A stretch of 31,987 nucleotides of DNA from a virus: positions 1 to 31,987 of IMG/VR virus record IMGVR_UViG_3300046314_000045; one strand, written 5' to 3'. A program made the translations under genes and the position numbers. The stretch's first letter is position 1, and each line of letters starts with the position of its first letter. This document shows, in pieces, positions 7,271 through 13,618 of the stretch. Under the pieces are notes generated by a model. It was not told the DNA's origin. It did not search any database and saw nothing but the letters and a program-made list of their open reading frames with translations.

Positions 7271-8562
7271 TTAATGTCCTTAGAGGAGTCCGCAACTTCT
7301 TTGTCATCACGAATCTCGAGAATGATAGGCAGGAACAGAGATTCTTCTCCAGCTTTGTTCTTGATTCTAGTATTATACTTGATAGCGGCGATTTTGTCAA
7401 CTATATTCTCGCCGAGATTCTTGCGTTGTTCGTCAGAGAAGCCAGAGCCAACTCGAACTTTAATCACACCATCAGCAGACTCACAGAGAATTGCACCAAG
7501 CATTCCTGCATACTTGCCAGTACCTTCTTCGATGCCAACGATACGCAAGTCACATTCTAACTCGCCCTTGAATTTGATCTGGGTCTTGGAACGTTTGTCT
7601 TCCCAGACACCACTCAAGTCTTTCAGGATGATACCTTCTTGACCCATGGAAAGGTAACGCTCGAAGATAACATTGGCTTCTTCGATATTTTCTACTGTGG
7701 TCTTTTGTACCAAGTAAACTTTCTCAGGCTCATGAGTCGCCAGCAGATTAGCCAGTGTATCGATACGTTGAGAGTATGGAGTGGCACAGTAACCAGCCTC
7801 AAACAATACGTAAGGGATAATGTCCCAGACAGTGGCACGAACTTTTGCAGCATCGGCTTTGGAGATTGTACCCTTGTTGGCTTTGTTTAAGATACCGTTA
7901 CCAGTCTGACGATCTAAAATCTTGTCACCTTCCATGACCAAGAGTTCACCATCGAATACGCAGTCCACAACTCCAGCCATATCAATGAAGTCTTGTTCAA
8001 GATTACCCAGCAGTTGAATTTCTTTGCCGTTGCGTGAGCGGAATTCGCACTTACCATCACGAACGATGGCGTTGAATCGCATACCATCCATCTTCAGTTG
8101 GACTGTGGATGGCCATTTGATTTTGTCCACCAACTTTTGCTCGAACGGTGAGCAGAGCATAACAGGATACTCGTGCACCAAGCCCATCCAAACTTTGTTG
8201 GAGGTTGATGCTGAGAAACCAGCACGTAGATCTTTCTGGATGATTCGCTCCAAAACCTTAGCATCATCGGGTGATACAGCTTCCAGCATTGACTTTAGGT
8301 GATCAATGGCGGCATTACCAGTAACGATTCGTTCTTTTAGGTCGTATAGGGCTGGGAGAATTGATGCTAGCGATGCTGCATGGCTAGTAGCGTTAGGGGT
8401 GTAAGCAGGAATCTTACGAATGTAGAACTGAGTGAATGGACACAATGCTAGACGAATAACTTCACGCAAGAGTTCATTGTCTTTGTTGGCTTCCAACTGT
8501 TCGAGTTTGAAGTTACGAGATGCATTTGCGGCGATGCCGTCTAGGAATTGATTGATGTTCAT
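7267..8562 (-). CDS. 30: ATP-dependent DNA ligase (gp30-like)
   Basis: A 431-aa nucleotidyltransferase ligase. The adenylated lysine is K157 in the KMDG motif (157-160), followed by RFNAIVRDG. Motif III appears as FDGELLVME and motif IV as EGIILKDL, and the C-terminal OB-fold has the final IKFKGE-type lysines. It seals nicks, including Okazaki fragment junctions, using ATP. It is slightly shorter than T4 gp30 (487 aa). The N-terminal 130 residues match the helical domain of T4-type ligases. It overlaps the upstream 60-aa gene by ATGA, and its stop overlaps the next gene in the same way. Confidence 0.95.
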   Translation of the reverse strand: MNINQFLDGIAANASRNFKLEQLEANKDNELLREVIRLALCPFTQFYIRKIPAYTPNATSHAASLASILPALYDLKERIVTGNAAIDHLKSMLEAVSPDDAKVLERIIQKDLRAGFSASTSNKVWMGLVHEYPVMLCSPFEQKLVDKIKWPSTVQLKMDGMRFNAIVRDGKCEFRSRNGKEIQLLGNLEQDFIDMAGVVDCVFDGELLVMEGDKILDRQTGNGILNKANKGTISKADAAKVRATVWDIIPYVLFEAGYCATPYSQRIDTLANLLATHEPEKVYLVQKTTVENIEEANVIFERYLSMGQEGIILKDLSGVWEDKRSKTQIKFKGELECDLRIVGIEEGTGKYAGMLGAILCESADGVIKVRVGSGFSDEQRKNLGENIVDKIAAIKYNTRIKNKAGEESLFLPIILEIRDDKEVADSSKDIK

Positions 8563-8741
8563 TTTAACTCTTTGAAGGTTCTGTATTTTGTATAGAAGGG
8601 CAGAGGCTTGGAAAACTTCTTAGTGGTCTTGGTGTCCACGTTGTAGAATGCAACCAGCTTTGTCCTAGTATCATTGACGTAGTAGATGTGATTAGAAACC
8701 TTATGGCTCCAATCACTGGTGGTTTCCTGTAACGCTCTCAT
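8559..8741 (-). CDS. small hypothetical protein, 60 aa
   Basis: A basic 60-aa protein beginning MRALQETTSDWSHK. The rest (SNHIYYVNDTRTKLVAFYNV) suggests a small beta-sheet fold with several Tyr, Phe and Lys residues. ATG 8741 is chosen because it forms an ATGA overlap with the preceding 47-aa gene and has GGA upstream. An in-frame ATG at 8753 lies deeper inside that gene. Its 3' end overlaps the ligase start by four bases, so the three genes form a coupled series. No function assigned. Confidence 0.72.
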   Translation of the reverse strand: MRALQETTSDWSHKVSNHIYYVNDTRTKLVAFYNVDTKTTKKFSKPLPFYTKYRTFKELK

Positions 8742-8881
8742 TTTTTCATCCAAGTGCGAGCACCAGATGGAGCCTTCTTTTTAGTCTCAATGACTTGGAC
8801 GTGACCACCATGTTTGAGAAAAGCCTTCATCTGCTTTTCAGTTTCAGCACGCAACTCAGCTTTTGATTTTACTGTAAACAT
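8738..8881 (-). CDS. very small conserved-type phage protein, 47 aa
   Basis: A 47-aa basic protein beginning MFTVKSKAELRAETEKQMK, ending in a Lys-rich tail (KKKAPSGARTWMKK). The phrase EKQMKAFLKHGGHVQV is of a kind I recall in other small phage ORFs of unknown role. The frame extends upstream to 8947, but that region is a shadow of the 69-aa gene. ATG 8881 has an AAGGG ribosome site and lies 13 nt after the preceding stop. DNA or RNA binding is possible from its charge but is not shown. Confidence 0.65.
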   Translation of the reverse strand: MFTVKSKAELRAETEKQMKAFLKHGGHVQVIETKKKAPSGARTWMKK

Positions 8882-8894
8882 GATATACCCTTTA

Positions 8895-9104
8895 TTAAAC
8901 GAAGTCGTAAGCAAATTCACGGGCAGGAGCACCGATGGGAGTAACAATTATACCACCAAAATTCATATCGGTCAAGACAGTTTCGATCTCAGAGGCAGTC
9001 TTTGGTGAACAAGTCACAAACAAAGAACCACCAACAAACTGGGCACACTCGCCAGATTCCAAGTAGCCATCGATCTCATTCAGCACAATCTTTTCGAAAC
9101 CCAT
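8895..9104 (-). CDS. hypothetical protein, 69 aa
   Basis: The protein begins MGFEKIVLNEIDGYLESGEC. It alternates strand-like and helix-like stretches and shows no known motif. Two Cys residues (SGEC, VTCS) are not arranged as a metal site. It is the first gene of a transcription unit: a clear TTGTCT-N17-TATAAT promoter lies about 25 nt upstream, and an AGGAGA Shine-Dalgarno precedes the ATG. It therefore probably leads the ligase, exonuclease and polymerase transcript. Confidence 0.75.
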   Translation of the reverse strand: MGFEKIVLNEIDGYLESGECAQFVGGSLFVTCSPKTASEIETVLTDMNFGGIIVTPIGAPAREFAYDFV

Positions 9105-9129
9105 TCTGTTCTCCTAATCAACTGTAGTT

Positions 9130-9158
9130 ATTATACACCAGATAGGAACCTAAGACAA
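9130..9158 (-). promoter_or_regulatory. sigma70-type promoter of the ligase-polymerase unit
   Basis: Minus-strand TTGTCT (9158-9153), a 17-nt spacer and a perfect TATAAT (9135-9130). The 17 bases CATTTAGTTGTTGTCTT ending just past the -35 box match the promoter at 21.18 kb in 16 of 17 positions, suggesting a phage-specific promoter class with an upstream element. Confidence 0.8.
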
Positions 9159-9265
9159 CAACTAAATGCAATGACCCTACAACCCGCAGGGGATTGTAAG
9201 GTGTTGATTCTACAGGGGGTTTGGGGAGCTAGAAGCCTCTAGAATAGAGGGCTAGCAGGTAGGCT
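9159..9265 (-). other. structured non-coding gap with several hairpins
   Basis: No start-bearing frame of useful length is seen here. There are two inverted repeats. One is a composite hairpin at 9228-9256 (GCTAG/CTAGC enclosing CCTCTA/TAGAGG with a GAA loop). The second is an imperfect hairpin near 9174-9202 (CCCTACAACCC against GGGGATTGTAAGG, with single-base bulges). Neither is followed by a clear T-run on the minus strand, so terminator function is uncertain. A small RNA or processing site is possible. The region separates the Sm-like gene from the next promoter. Confidence 0.5.
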
Positions 9266-9565
9266 TTAGCCTGTGTAGAGGGCGCTGGCAGGAGCGATCT
9301 CGATACCAGAACCGAACATACGGCTGTATTCGTTTCTCATGGCCACGGCTGGCTCACCTTCGGAGGCGATAGCGTGTTTATAGATGTAAACTTTATCACC
9401 TTCAACGTATGGCATGTAAGGTGCAAGACCAACTCCAATACCATTTTCGGTTTGTTGGAGCATAATAGTAGCAGCACCTTCAACAAAGTAACCAGCATCT
9501 GATCCAGCAGTTATACTGCCGATAAGTTCTTCACCACTAATCAATTTAAATACTTTAATTCCCAT
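9266..9565 (-). CDS. Sm-like (LSm-fold) phage protein, 99 aa
   Basis: The protein starts MGIKVFKLISGEELIGSI, the SGEELIG phrase being typical of an Sm1-like strand pair. It continues with a Met-containing strand and a second hydrophobic block (DKVYIYKHAI). It shares the pattern V-x-K-x-ISGE near the N-terminus, a central AP segment and a late YxR with the 145-aa protein at 26222-26659, so the two are probably paralogues. Sm/Hfq-type proteins form rings that bind RNA, but ring formation and RNA binding are inference here. The Shine-Dalgarno is GAGGAA with good spacing. Confidence 0.72.
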   Translation of the reverse strand: MGIKVFKLISGEELIGSITAGSDAGYFVEGAATIMLQQTENGIGVGLAPYMPYVEGDKVYIYKHAIASEGEPAVAMRNEYSRMFGSGIEIAPASALYTG

Positions 9566-9566
9566 A

Positions 9567-9770
9567 TCATTCCTCTATAACAAGTTGTTCAATAAAATCT
9601 GCTGCAAGATTTTGGTCCATGAAGAAATTCACATTCGTCCTGTCCATATCAAAACAGTGTCGACTCACTACCATAATCTGTTTGTTTTTAAAAACAGATA
9701 CCTTGAGTATCCAATTGCCACGAAGAACCGTGACAAATGAAATTAGGTTGGGAGAGAGTCTTGCTTTCAT
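9567..9770 (-). CDS. hypothetical protein, 67 aa
   Basis: A 67-aa protein beginning MKARLSPNLISFVTVLRGNW. It contains strand-like hydrophobic blocks (WILKVSVFKNKQIMVVSRH) and an acidic C-terminal helix (AADFIEQLVIEE). I recognise no family. The ATG is unusual: AGGT abuts it directly, it is covered by a perfect 8-bp inverted repeat, and a CCTAAATA late-promoter-like box lies 7 nt upstream. Its stop lies just before the Sm-like gene, so the two may be co-translated. Confidence 0.65.
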   Translation of the reverse strand: MKARLSPNLISFVTVLRGNWILKVSVFKNKQIMVVSRHCFDMDRTNVNFFMDQNLAADFIEQLVIEE

Positions 9771-9788
9771 ACCTAATTATTTAGGTAT
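9769..9788 (-). repeat. perfect inverted repeat over the 67-aa gene start
   Basis: ATACCTAA (9769-9776) and TTAGGTAT (9781-9788) are separated by TTAT. The stem covers two bases of the start codon and the AGGT, and contains the CCTAAATA box. In an RNA entering from upstream it could block initiation, in the way T4 hairpins silence early read-through of late genes. That role is inferred. Confidence 0.6.
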
Positions 9789-10341
9789 TGTTGCGTCTCC
9801 AGTAGAAGTCGAACGCATTATAATTTGTTTTTATTAACATATCATAAAACGCAATTCTATCTAAATAAGCATCTTTCATCACAGTCGCTGTAGTTGCTGG
9901 TTGAATACCAACAATAGCATCTGACTCACCATACTCACTAACGATTGTCATATCATTCTTTCGAGCGATATGTCTCATGACTTGGTTCTCAGTAAGACAG
10001 TGCATGAATACTTCTTTAATACCTTGTGTGCGTAACCAAGTCACGGCACGATCAAACATATCTTGCGCTAATCCATGACCACGATATTCTTTATTGACAG
10101 AACAACCAAGTTCAGCGTCATCTTTCACAACTGCCGCATGACAAGCTGCAATAATATTACCTTCAGCGTCTTCGCACCCAAACCATTTTGACTGGTCGTT
10201 GAAAGAAGAATGTACGTAGTGCTCGATGAAGTTATCAGAAACCATGGCACCGAAACGTAAGCGACGGTCTTCTCCTTCAAGAGAAGTTAAATGTGCTACT
10301 ATAGCATCTCGATCTAATTGGGTTAATTTTCTTGGGATCAT
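9781..10341 (-). CDS. GNAT-family N-acetyltransferase
   Basis: A 186-aa GNAT-fold protein. The acetyl-CoA binding motif is YRGHGLAQDMFDRAV (R/QxxGxA type), preceded by the strand AELGCSVN. A C-terminal strand and helix (IKEVFMHCLTENQVMRHIARK) completes the fold. The N-terminus (IPRKLTQLDRDAI, EGEDRRLRFG) resembles bacterial GNATs often annotated as stress-related acetyltransferases. It would transfer an acetyl group to an unidentified amine. No Shine-Dalgarno is visible before ATG 10341, and a strong hairpin ends about 8 nt upstream. Confidence 0.85.
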   Translation of the reverse strand: MIPRKLTQLDRDAIVAHLTSLEGEDRRLRFGAMVSDNFIEHYVHSSFNDQSKWFGCEDAEGNIIAACHAAVVKDDAELGCSVNKEYRGHGLAQDMFDRAVTWLRTQGIKEVFMHCLTENQVMRHIARKNDMTIVSEYGESDAIVGIQPATTATVMKDAYLDRIAFYDMLIKTNYNAFDFYWRRNNT

Positions 10342-10349
10342 AATTGAAT

Positions 10350-10367
10350 ATGGGGCTTACGCCCCAT
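10350..10367 (-). terminator. hairpin between 52-aa gene and GNAT gene
   Basis: A perfect 7-bp stem ATGGGGC/GCCCCAT encloses a 4-nt loop (GTAA on the minus strand). It is followed by ATTCAATT rather than a T-run, so it may be a weak terminator or a translational barrier before the GNAT start. Confidence 0.5.
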
Positions 10368-10370
10368 TGA

Positions 10371-10529
10371 TTAGATCATTCGATTTCTTGCCACTCTAGC
10401 ATAATACTGTCGCTCAAGTTGTTCGACATGCATTTGGTTTTGTGGATTTTGAGAAAGAATGTATTGTTCCAGAGTTTGGGAACGGTCACGAAATACATAA
10501 ACGAAAAATTGTTTTAGTACTTCTAACAT
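10371..10529 (-). CDS. small protein, 52 aa, DUF3563-like
   Basis: A short frame with ATG 10529 and TAA 10371, beginning MLEVLKQFFVYVFRDRSQT. It reads EQYILSQNPQNQMHVEQLER and ends RVARNRMI. The pattern of an aromatic N-terminal helix followed by a polar helix with LEQYI and VEQLER resembles the bacterial DUF3563 family (a memory-based match). The start overlaps the Hsp20 stop as TAATG, with GGTGA upstream, so it is probably coupled to Hsp20. Function unknown. Confidence 0.7.
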   Translation of the reverse strand: MLEVLKQFFVYVFRDRSQTLEQYILSQNPQNQMHVEQLERQYYARVARNRMI

Positions 10530-11011
10530 TATTCACCTTCCTGTAGGAACTGTTTTCCAGAACCAGTTTTAACTGGAACCTTCTTAGCCTTTGGAACTTC
10601 TGGTACTAATTTATCGAGAGCGATTTTCAACATACCGTTGAAAATTTCAGCATCTTTAACTTCATACTGATCACCAATAGCCCAAGCACGTGTAAATGCA
10701 CGGTTGGAAATACCTTTGAACAAGAAGTTATCTTCAGCTTCTTTAGACTCTACATTACCCTTAACGATTAGCTTACCGCCATCGATGGTGACGTCGATTT
10801 CGTTTTGTGCGAAACCTGCCACAGCAATTTCGATTGTGTAGGTATTGCCATTCTTGCGAACGTTAAATGGTGGGTAGTTTGGGATGTTCTTTGTCAAGTC
10901 GTCATGCAATGCTTGCATTTTCTCGAACTGTTCATCGAAACCTACGAAGAACTTATCGAAGTCCTTGAAAGTGTCTTGACTAAAAAATGATGGTGTGAAT
11001 GGTTTTGGCAT
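10529..11011 (-). CDS. small heat-shock protein, Hsp20/alpha-crystallin family
   Basis: A 160-aa Hsp20 with a Phe-rich N-terminal arm (PFTPSFFSQDTFKDFDKFF) and an alpha-crystallin domain from about residue 48. It runs NVRKNGNTYTIEIAVAGF through KLIVKG, then NRAFTRAWAI and MLKIAL. The C-terminal tail is Lys-rich. IbpA-type Hsp20s bind unfolding proteins and form oligomers. T4-like environmental phages often carry one, possibly to aid capsid assembly or protect the host during infection. AGGAG precedes the ATG. A 151-nt structured leader lies upstream. Confidence 0.95.
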   Translation of the reverse strand: MPKPFTPSFFSQDTFKDFDKFFVGFDEQFEKMQALHDDLTKNIPNYPPFNVRKNGNTYTIEIAVAGFAQNEIDVTIDGGKLIVKGNVESKEAEDNFLFKGISNRAFTRAWAIGDQYEVKDAEIFNGMLKIALDKLVPEVPKAKKVPVKTGSGKQFLQEGE

Positions 11012-11162
11012 TCGAGTTTCTCCTATTAAGCGAGTTAGTGATAAAAGTGTCTCCCCGAAGGCAAGACAGTGCCAGTTACTTTATCTGGCGACAATTACGT
11101 ATGTCAGTTCAATTGCACGGACGCCTATACCGTAGACGACAACAGCCCTAAGGTGGGTTTGG
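11012..11162 (-). promoter_or_regulatory. structured non-coding leader upstream of Hsp20
   Basis: No gene is seen here. The minus strand can form GCCTAA/TTAGGC (with a bulge) at the end of the preceding gene, GCCAG/CTGGC around a 9-nt loop, and a TTCG-loop hairpin TGTCT...AGACA. A weak promoter may overlap the last of these (CTGTCT, 17 nt, TTTTAT). The preceding T-run is poor. It could be a terminator plus promoter, or a thermosensor-like leader, and neither is demonstrated. Confidence 0.4.
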
Positions 11163-11330
11163 TTAGGCTGCTGGTGTTTCAGCAGTAGCTTCTGCGGATG
11201 CAGCAACAGCTTGTGGATCACCTTGTTGTTTGATCTTAACGATCAATTGGGCGATCTCATCAAACGGGTGCTTACCCAAAGAACGAAGAATAACGTTTAC
11301 TTCATCTACAGTCAATTCAAGTTTAATCAT
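11163..11330 (-). CDS. small conserved T4-like phage protein, 55 aa
   Basis: The protein begins MIKLELTVDEVNVILRSLG and continues KHPFDEIAQLIVKIKQQGDP, then has an Ala/Glu-rich tail. It should form a helix-turn-helix-like hairpin with a short N-terminal strand. I recall similar small proteins next to regA in environmental T4-like phages, with unknown function. ATG 11330 forms an ATGA overlap with the regA stop. Upstream in-frame codons lie inside regA and lack a ribosome site. Confidence 0.75.
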   Translation of the reverse strand: MIKLELTVDEVNVILRSLGKHPFDEIAQLIVKIKQQGDPQAVAASAEATAETPAA

Positions 11331-11746
11331 TTTGCTTTTTTTCCTATGTTGTATTTTGGAACTAATTCCCACTGGTCTTTTTCTTTGTAAGAGACCACCT
11401 TAATTTGAGACAGCGAAGCCTTTTGTTCAGCTTGCGTAGTATTTAGGATCTTTAACAGATCCCAGTCCTGTAGCAAACTAGCAATAGCATTGCGTCTCTC
11501 GATATCACCTGCGGTAATATTCGATTCTTTACCATCGAGTGCAAACAATTCCTTGAAGTGCACGATGAAGTATCGACCTTGTTTATGTAAAATATGGCAA
11601 GATTGATATAGCTTTTGTTCTTTTCTTGAGGCAATCCCGATACGGGTTAGAGTTTCACGAACCTTTAGAAATGCATCTGGTTCTGGCAACGTCACCTCGA
11701 GCATGGACTCAGGAGTCCAGTCGTAATAAATCACTTCAACAGTCAT
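11327..11746 (-). CDS. regA: RegA translational repressor
   Basis: A 139-aa orthologue of T4 RegA, which binds initiation regions of early mRNAs and represses their translation. The RegA core is plain: FLKVRETLTRIGIA, LYQSCHILHKQGRYFIVHFK, and WELVPKYNIG at the end. ATG 11746 forms ATGA with the gp62 stop and has AGGTGGA at ideal spacing. This gives a 14-residue N-terminal extension relative to T4 RegA. An internal ATG at 11704 aligns with the T4 start but has no ribosome site. Position after gp62 is as in T4. Confidence 0.95.
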   Translation of the reverse strand: MTVEVIYYDWTPESMLEVTLPEPDAFLKVRETLTRIGIASRKEQKLYQSCHILHKQGRYFIVHFKELFALDGKESNITAGDIERRNAIASLLQDWDLLKILNTTQAEQKASLSQIKVVSYKEKDQWELVPKYNIGKKAK

Positions 11747-12132
11747 GATTTTCCACCTTTGAATAATTTTTCTTTTATCATAATCAAGTGTTCATCGGAA
11801 AGGACACTGAGTGCCTCTTTCGCCCTTTCGCTTGAATACCCATAGTACTCTTTTACGAGTTCTAAAGAAGCGGATTCAGCGTCGGCTTTTGCCCATTTAC
11901 TGAAACGTCGTTTCTTCGAAATAGTATTTAGGAAAAAAGAAAATTGCCAGTCTGCAGGAATATCAGAATGTTGATTCATCTGATTAGCTTGCATAACTGT
12001 ATCGGGGAAATATCCCAAGGCTCGGTTCACAATGAACTTTACCTTGTTATAATCTTTAACTGCTTCTGGATCTCCTGATAGTAAATCAACTTTGGTTTCA
12101 TTGATAGCTTTCACATAATCAAATGGGCTCAT
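11743..12132 (-). CDS. 62: clamp-loader small subunit (gp62)
   Basis: A 129-aa protein starting MSPFDYVKAINETKVDLL. Segments NRALGYFPDTVMQANQMN, KKRRFSKWAKAD and VKEYYGYSSERAKEAL match the gp62 family of T4-like phages. gp62 has no ATPase motif. It joins four gp44 subunits to load the gp45 clamp onto primer-template DNA. It is shorter than T4 gp62 (187 aa), as in cyanophage-type relatives. ATG 12132 is preferred from family N-termini although it has no clear Shine-Dalgarno, so initiation is probably coupled to the preceding stop three bases away. An in-frame ATG at 12153 is the alternative. Confidence 0.9.
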   Translation of the reverse strand: MSPFDYVKAINETKVDLLSGDPEAVKDYNKVKFIVNRALGYFPDTVMQANQMNQHSDIPADWQFSFFLNTISKKRRFSKWAKADAESASLELVKEYYGYSSERAKEALSVLSDEHLIMIKEKLFKGGKS

Positions 12133-12133
12133 A

Positions 12134-12316
12134 TTACAGTGGGGTGTAAGCATGAATCAACCAACGCTTGGCAGAGTCTTGTGCTTGTTCAAGTGTATGG
12201 AATGTTTCAAATTGAGACTGGCAAGTTTCTTTATCGGCGAACTCTACCATATAATCTTTGGTAGCTTGCTGTTCGATATTAGCACTACGTTCTTCTGTTT
12301 CGTATATGGTGTTCAT
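12134..12316 (-). CDS. small hypothetical protein, 60 aa
   Basis: The protein begins MNTIYETEERSANIEQQATK. The remainder (MVEFADKETCQSQFETFHTLEQAQDSAKRW in two blocks) suggests a beta strand followed by amphipathic helices, a layout like small ferredoxin-fold phage proteins. It starts in a TAATG overlap with the membrane protein gene and its stop sits two bases before the gp62 start, so all three are coupled. No function recognised. Confidence 0.7.
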   Translation of the reverse strand: MNTIYETEERSANIEQQATKDYMVEFADKETCQSQFETFHTLEQAQDSAKRWLIHAYTPL

Positions 12317-12642
12317 TAAAATCCTACCTCTTTTAAATTATCTGGTGTAGCGATGAATCGCTTTTCTGGGTGGCGTTTAGCAAGTTCGATTTCTAATTCT
12401 GGACGAGTTTTACCTTGCGCCATGAATTCATCAGTGTCCGTATTAAATACATAATATGCACCATTATGTATCTCAATTTTAATAGGAATAGTATTCTTAC
12501 GAATAGCATCAGATTTCTCTTCAATATCACCCTCGAGTTCTGCCAATAGTTTATCAACTCGACGTTTAGCAAGTTCCTCTCGAAGGATCCAACCTAAAAT
12601 AAACCCTAAAGCAAATACGCCAAAAGACAAAAAATCTTCCAT
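12316..12642 (-). CDS. small membrane-anchored protein, 108 aa
   Basis: One N-terminal transmembrane helix is visible (residues about 4-20, LSFGVFALGFILGWILR), followed by basic residues. That predicts the soluble part on the cytoplasmic side, though topology is inferred. A short charged helix (KRRVDKLLAELEGDIEEK) leads into a small domain containing IEIHNGAYYVFNTDTDEFM. I do not recognise the family. It sits between gp44 and gp62, whose genes are adjacent in T4. Its ATG follows the gp44 region without overlap and its 3' end is coupled to the next gene by TAATG. Confidence 0.72.
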   Translation of the reverse strand: MEDFLSFGVFALGFILGWILREELAKRRVDKLLAELEGDIEEKSDAIRKNTIPIKIEIHNGAYYVFNTDTDEFMAQGKTRPELEIELAKRHPEKRFIATPDNLKEVGF

Positions 12643-12649
12643 ATCATCC

Positions 12650-13603
12650 TCACTTAAATTTACATTGCATCATAATCTCAGTCAACGCTGCCATGATATT
12701 TAGTTCATGATCAGCGACGAATGCTGCCTTATACTGATAATCAGCTAGAACCAAAACTAGAGATGGGATAGACCCAGCTTCCATTGTTGTGGCAGAATTG
12801 TCATACAACTCACGAAACAATGCAACAGTATCAGCATCTGAGTTCTTTCCAACCCACTTACGAACCTCAGCGTAATTTTTATCTTTCAGGTGCTTGACTA
12901 ATTCTTTATAGGTTTCTTCTCCAAGATTAACTAAGATACCAGAGTCAATCTTACCAGAAACAGAATAGCGTTGAAGTTCATTCAATACTCGACGCCAGTC
13001 TGGAAAGTGTTTAGTCACCAGTTCAGCTACAACTTTAGGATCAAACTCAATACCTTCTTGTTTCAAGATCTGAGTAGCACGTTTGAAGAATGTGCCAGCA
13101 AGTTGCTGCTTGTCTTTATTCTCAATCTTGAATTCTATAACAGCACAACGAGAGTGCAGCGGTTCGATAATCTTGTTCTTATAGTTACACGTGAAGATAA
13201 AACGACAGTTAGCACTATACTCTTCCATGAACGCACGAAGTGCTGGTTGAGTAGAGTTGGCTTGAAGATAATCAGCCTCATCGAGGATAACAATCTTCTT
13301 AGCATCCGTTAAGGAAACTGTAGAAGCGAATCCCTTAATCTGGGTGCGAAGTGTGTCGATGTGACCACCTGTATCAGAACCGTTAAGGATAATATACTCA
13401 GCACCAATCTCGTTACACAGTGCTTTAGCTACAGTAGTCTTACCGATACCTGCCGTACCTGCGAATAAAAAATGTGGGAGTTCACCCTGATCAATGTACT
13501 CTTTAAAAGTCTTCTTGAGTGCTTCTGGTAGGACGCACTCATCGATCGTTTGTGGACGATATTTCTCTACCCACAAAAACTGGTTATCACGTGAATCAAT
13601 CAT
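12650..13603 (-). CDS. 44: sliding-clamp loader ATPase subunit (gp44)
   Basis: A 317-aa AAA+ ATPase. It has the clamp-loader N-terminus WVEKYRPQTIDE (11-22), Walker A GTAGIGKTT (49-57), Walker B ILDEAD (106-111), sensor 1 FTCN, and the arginine-finger motif SRC (151-153). Four copies with one gp62 open and load gp45 at primer ends. Length matches T4 gp44 (319 aa). AGGATATATT precedes the ATG. In this genome it is separated from gp45 by the halogenase gene. Confidence 0.97.
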   Translation of the reverse strand: MIDSRDNQFLWVEKYRPQTIDECVLPEALKKTFKEYIDQGELPHFLFAGTAGIGKTTVAKALCNEIGAEYIILNGSDTGGHIDTLRTQIKGFASTVSLTDAKKIVILDEADYLQANSTQPALRAFMEEYSANCRFIFTCNYKNKIIEPLHSRCAVIEFKIENKDKQQLAGTFFKRATQILKQEGIEFDPKVVAELVTKHFPDWRRVLNELQRYSVSGKIDSGILVNLGEETYKELVKHLKDKNYAEVRKWVGKNSDADTVALFRELYDNSATTMEAGSIPSLVLVLADYQYKAAFVADHELNIMAALTEIMMQCKFK

Positions 13604-13618
13604 AATATATCCTAAAAA

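Noticed and set aside
11060-11150. tRNA-like sequence (a GTTCAATT T-loop-like string)
   Set aside because: The flanking bases do not form a T-stem and no acceptor, D or anticodon arms can be drawn.
11430-11450. CCTAAATACTA inside regA, and a similar copy inside gp62 near 11930
   Set aside because: Both encode part of an (I/F)LNT peptide within conserved genes and are not followed by a gene start, so they are not called as promoters.
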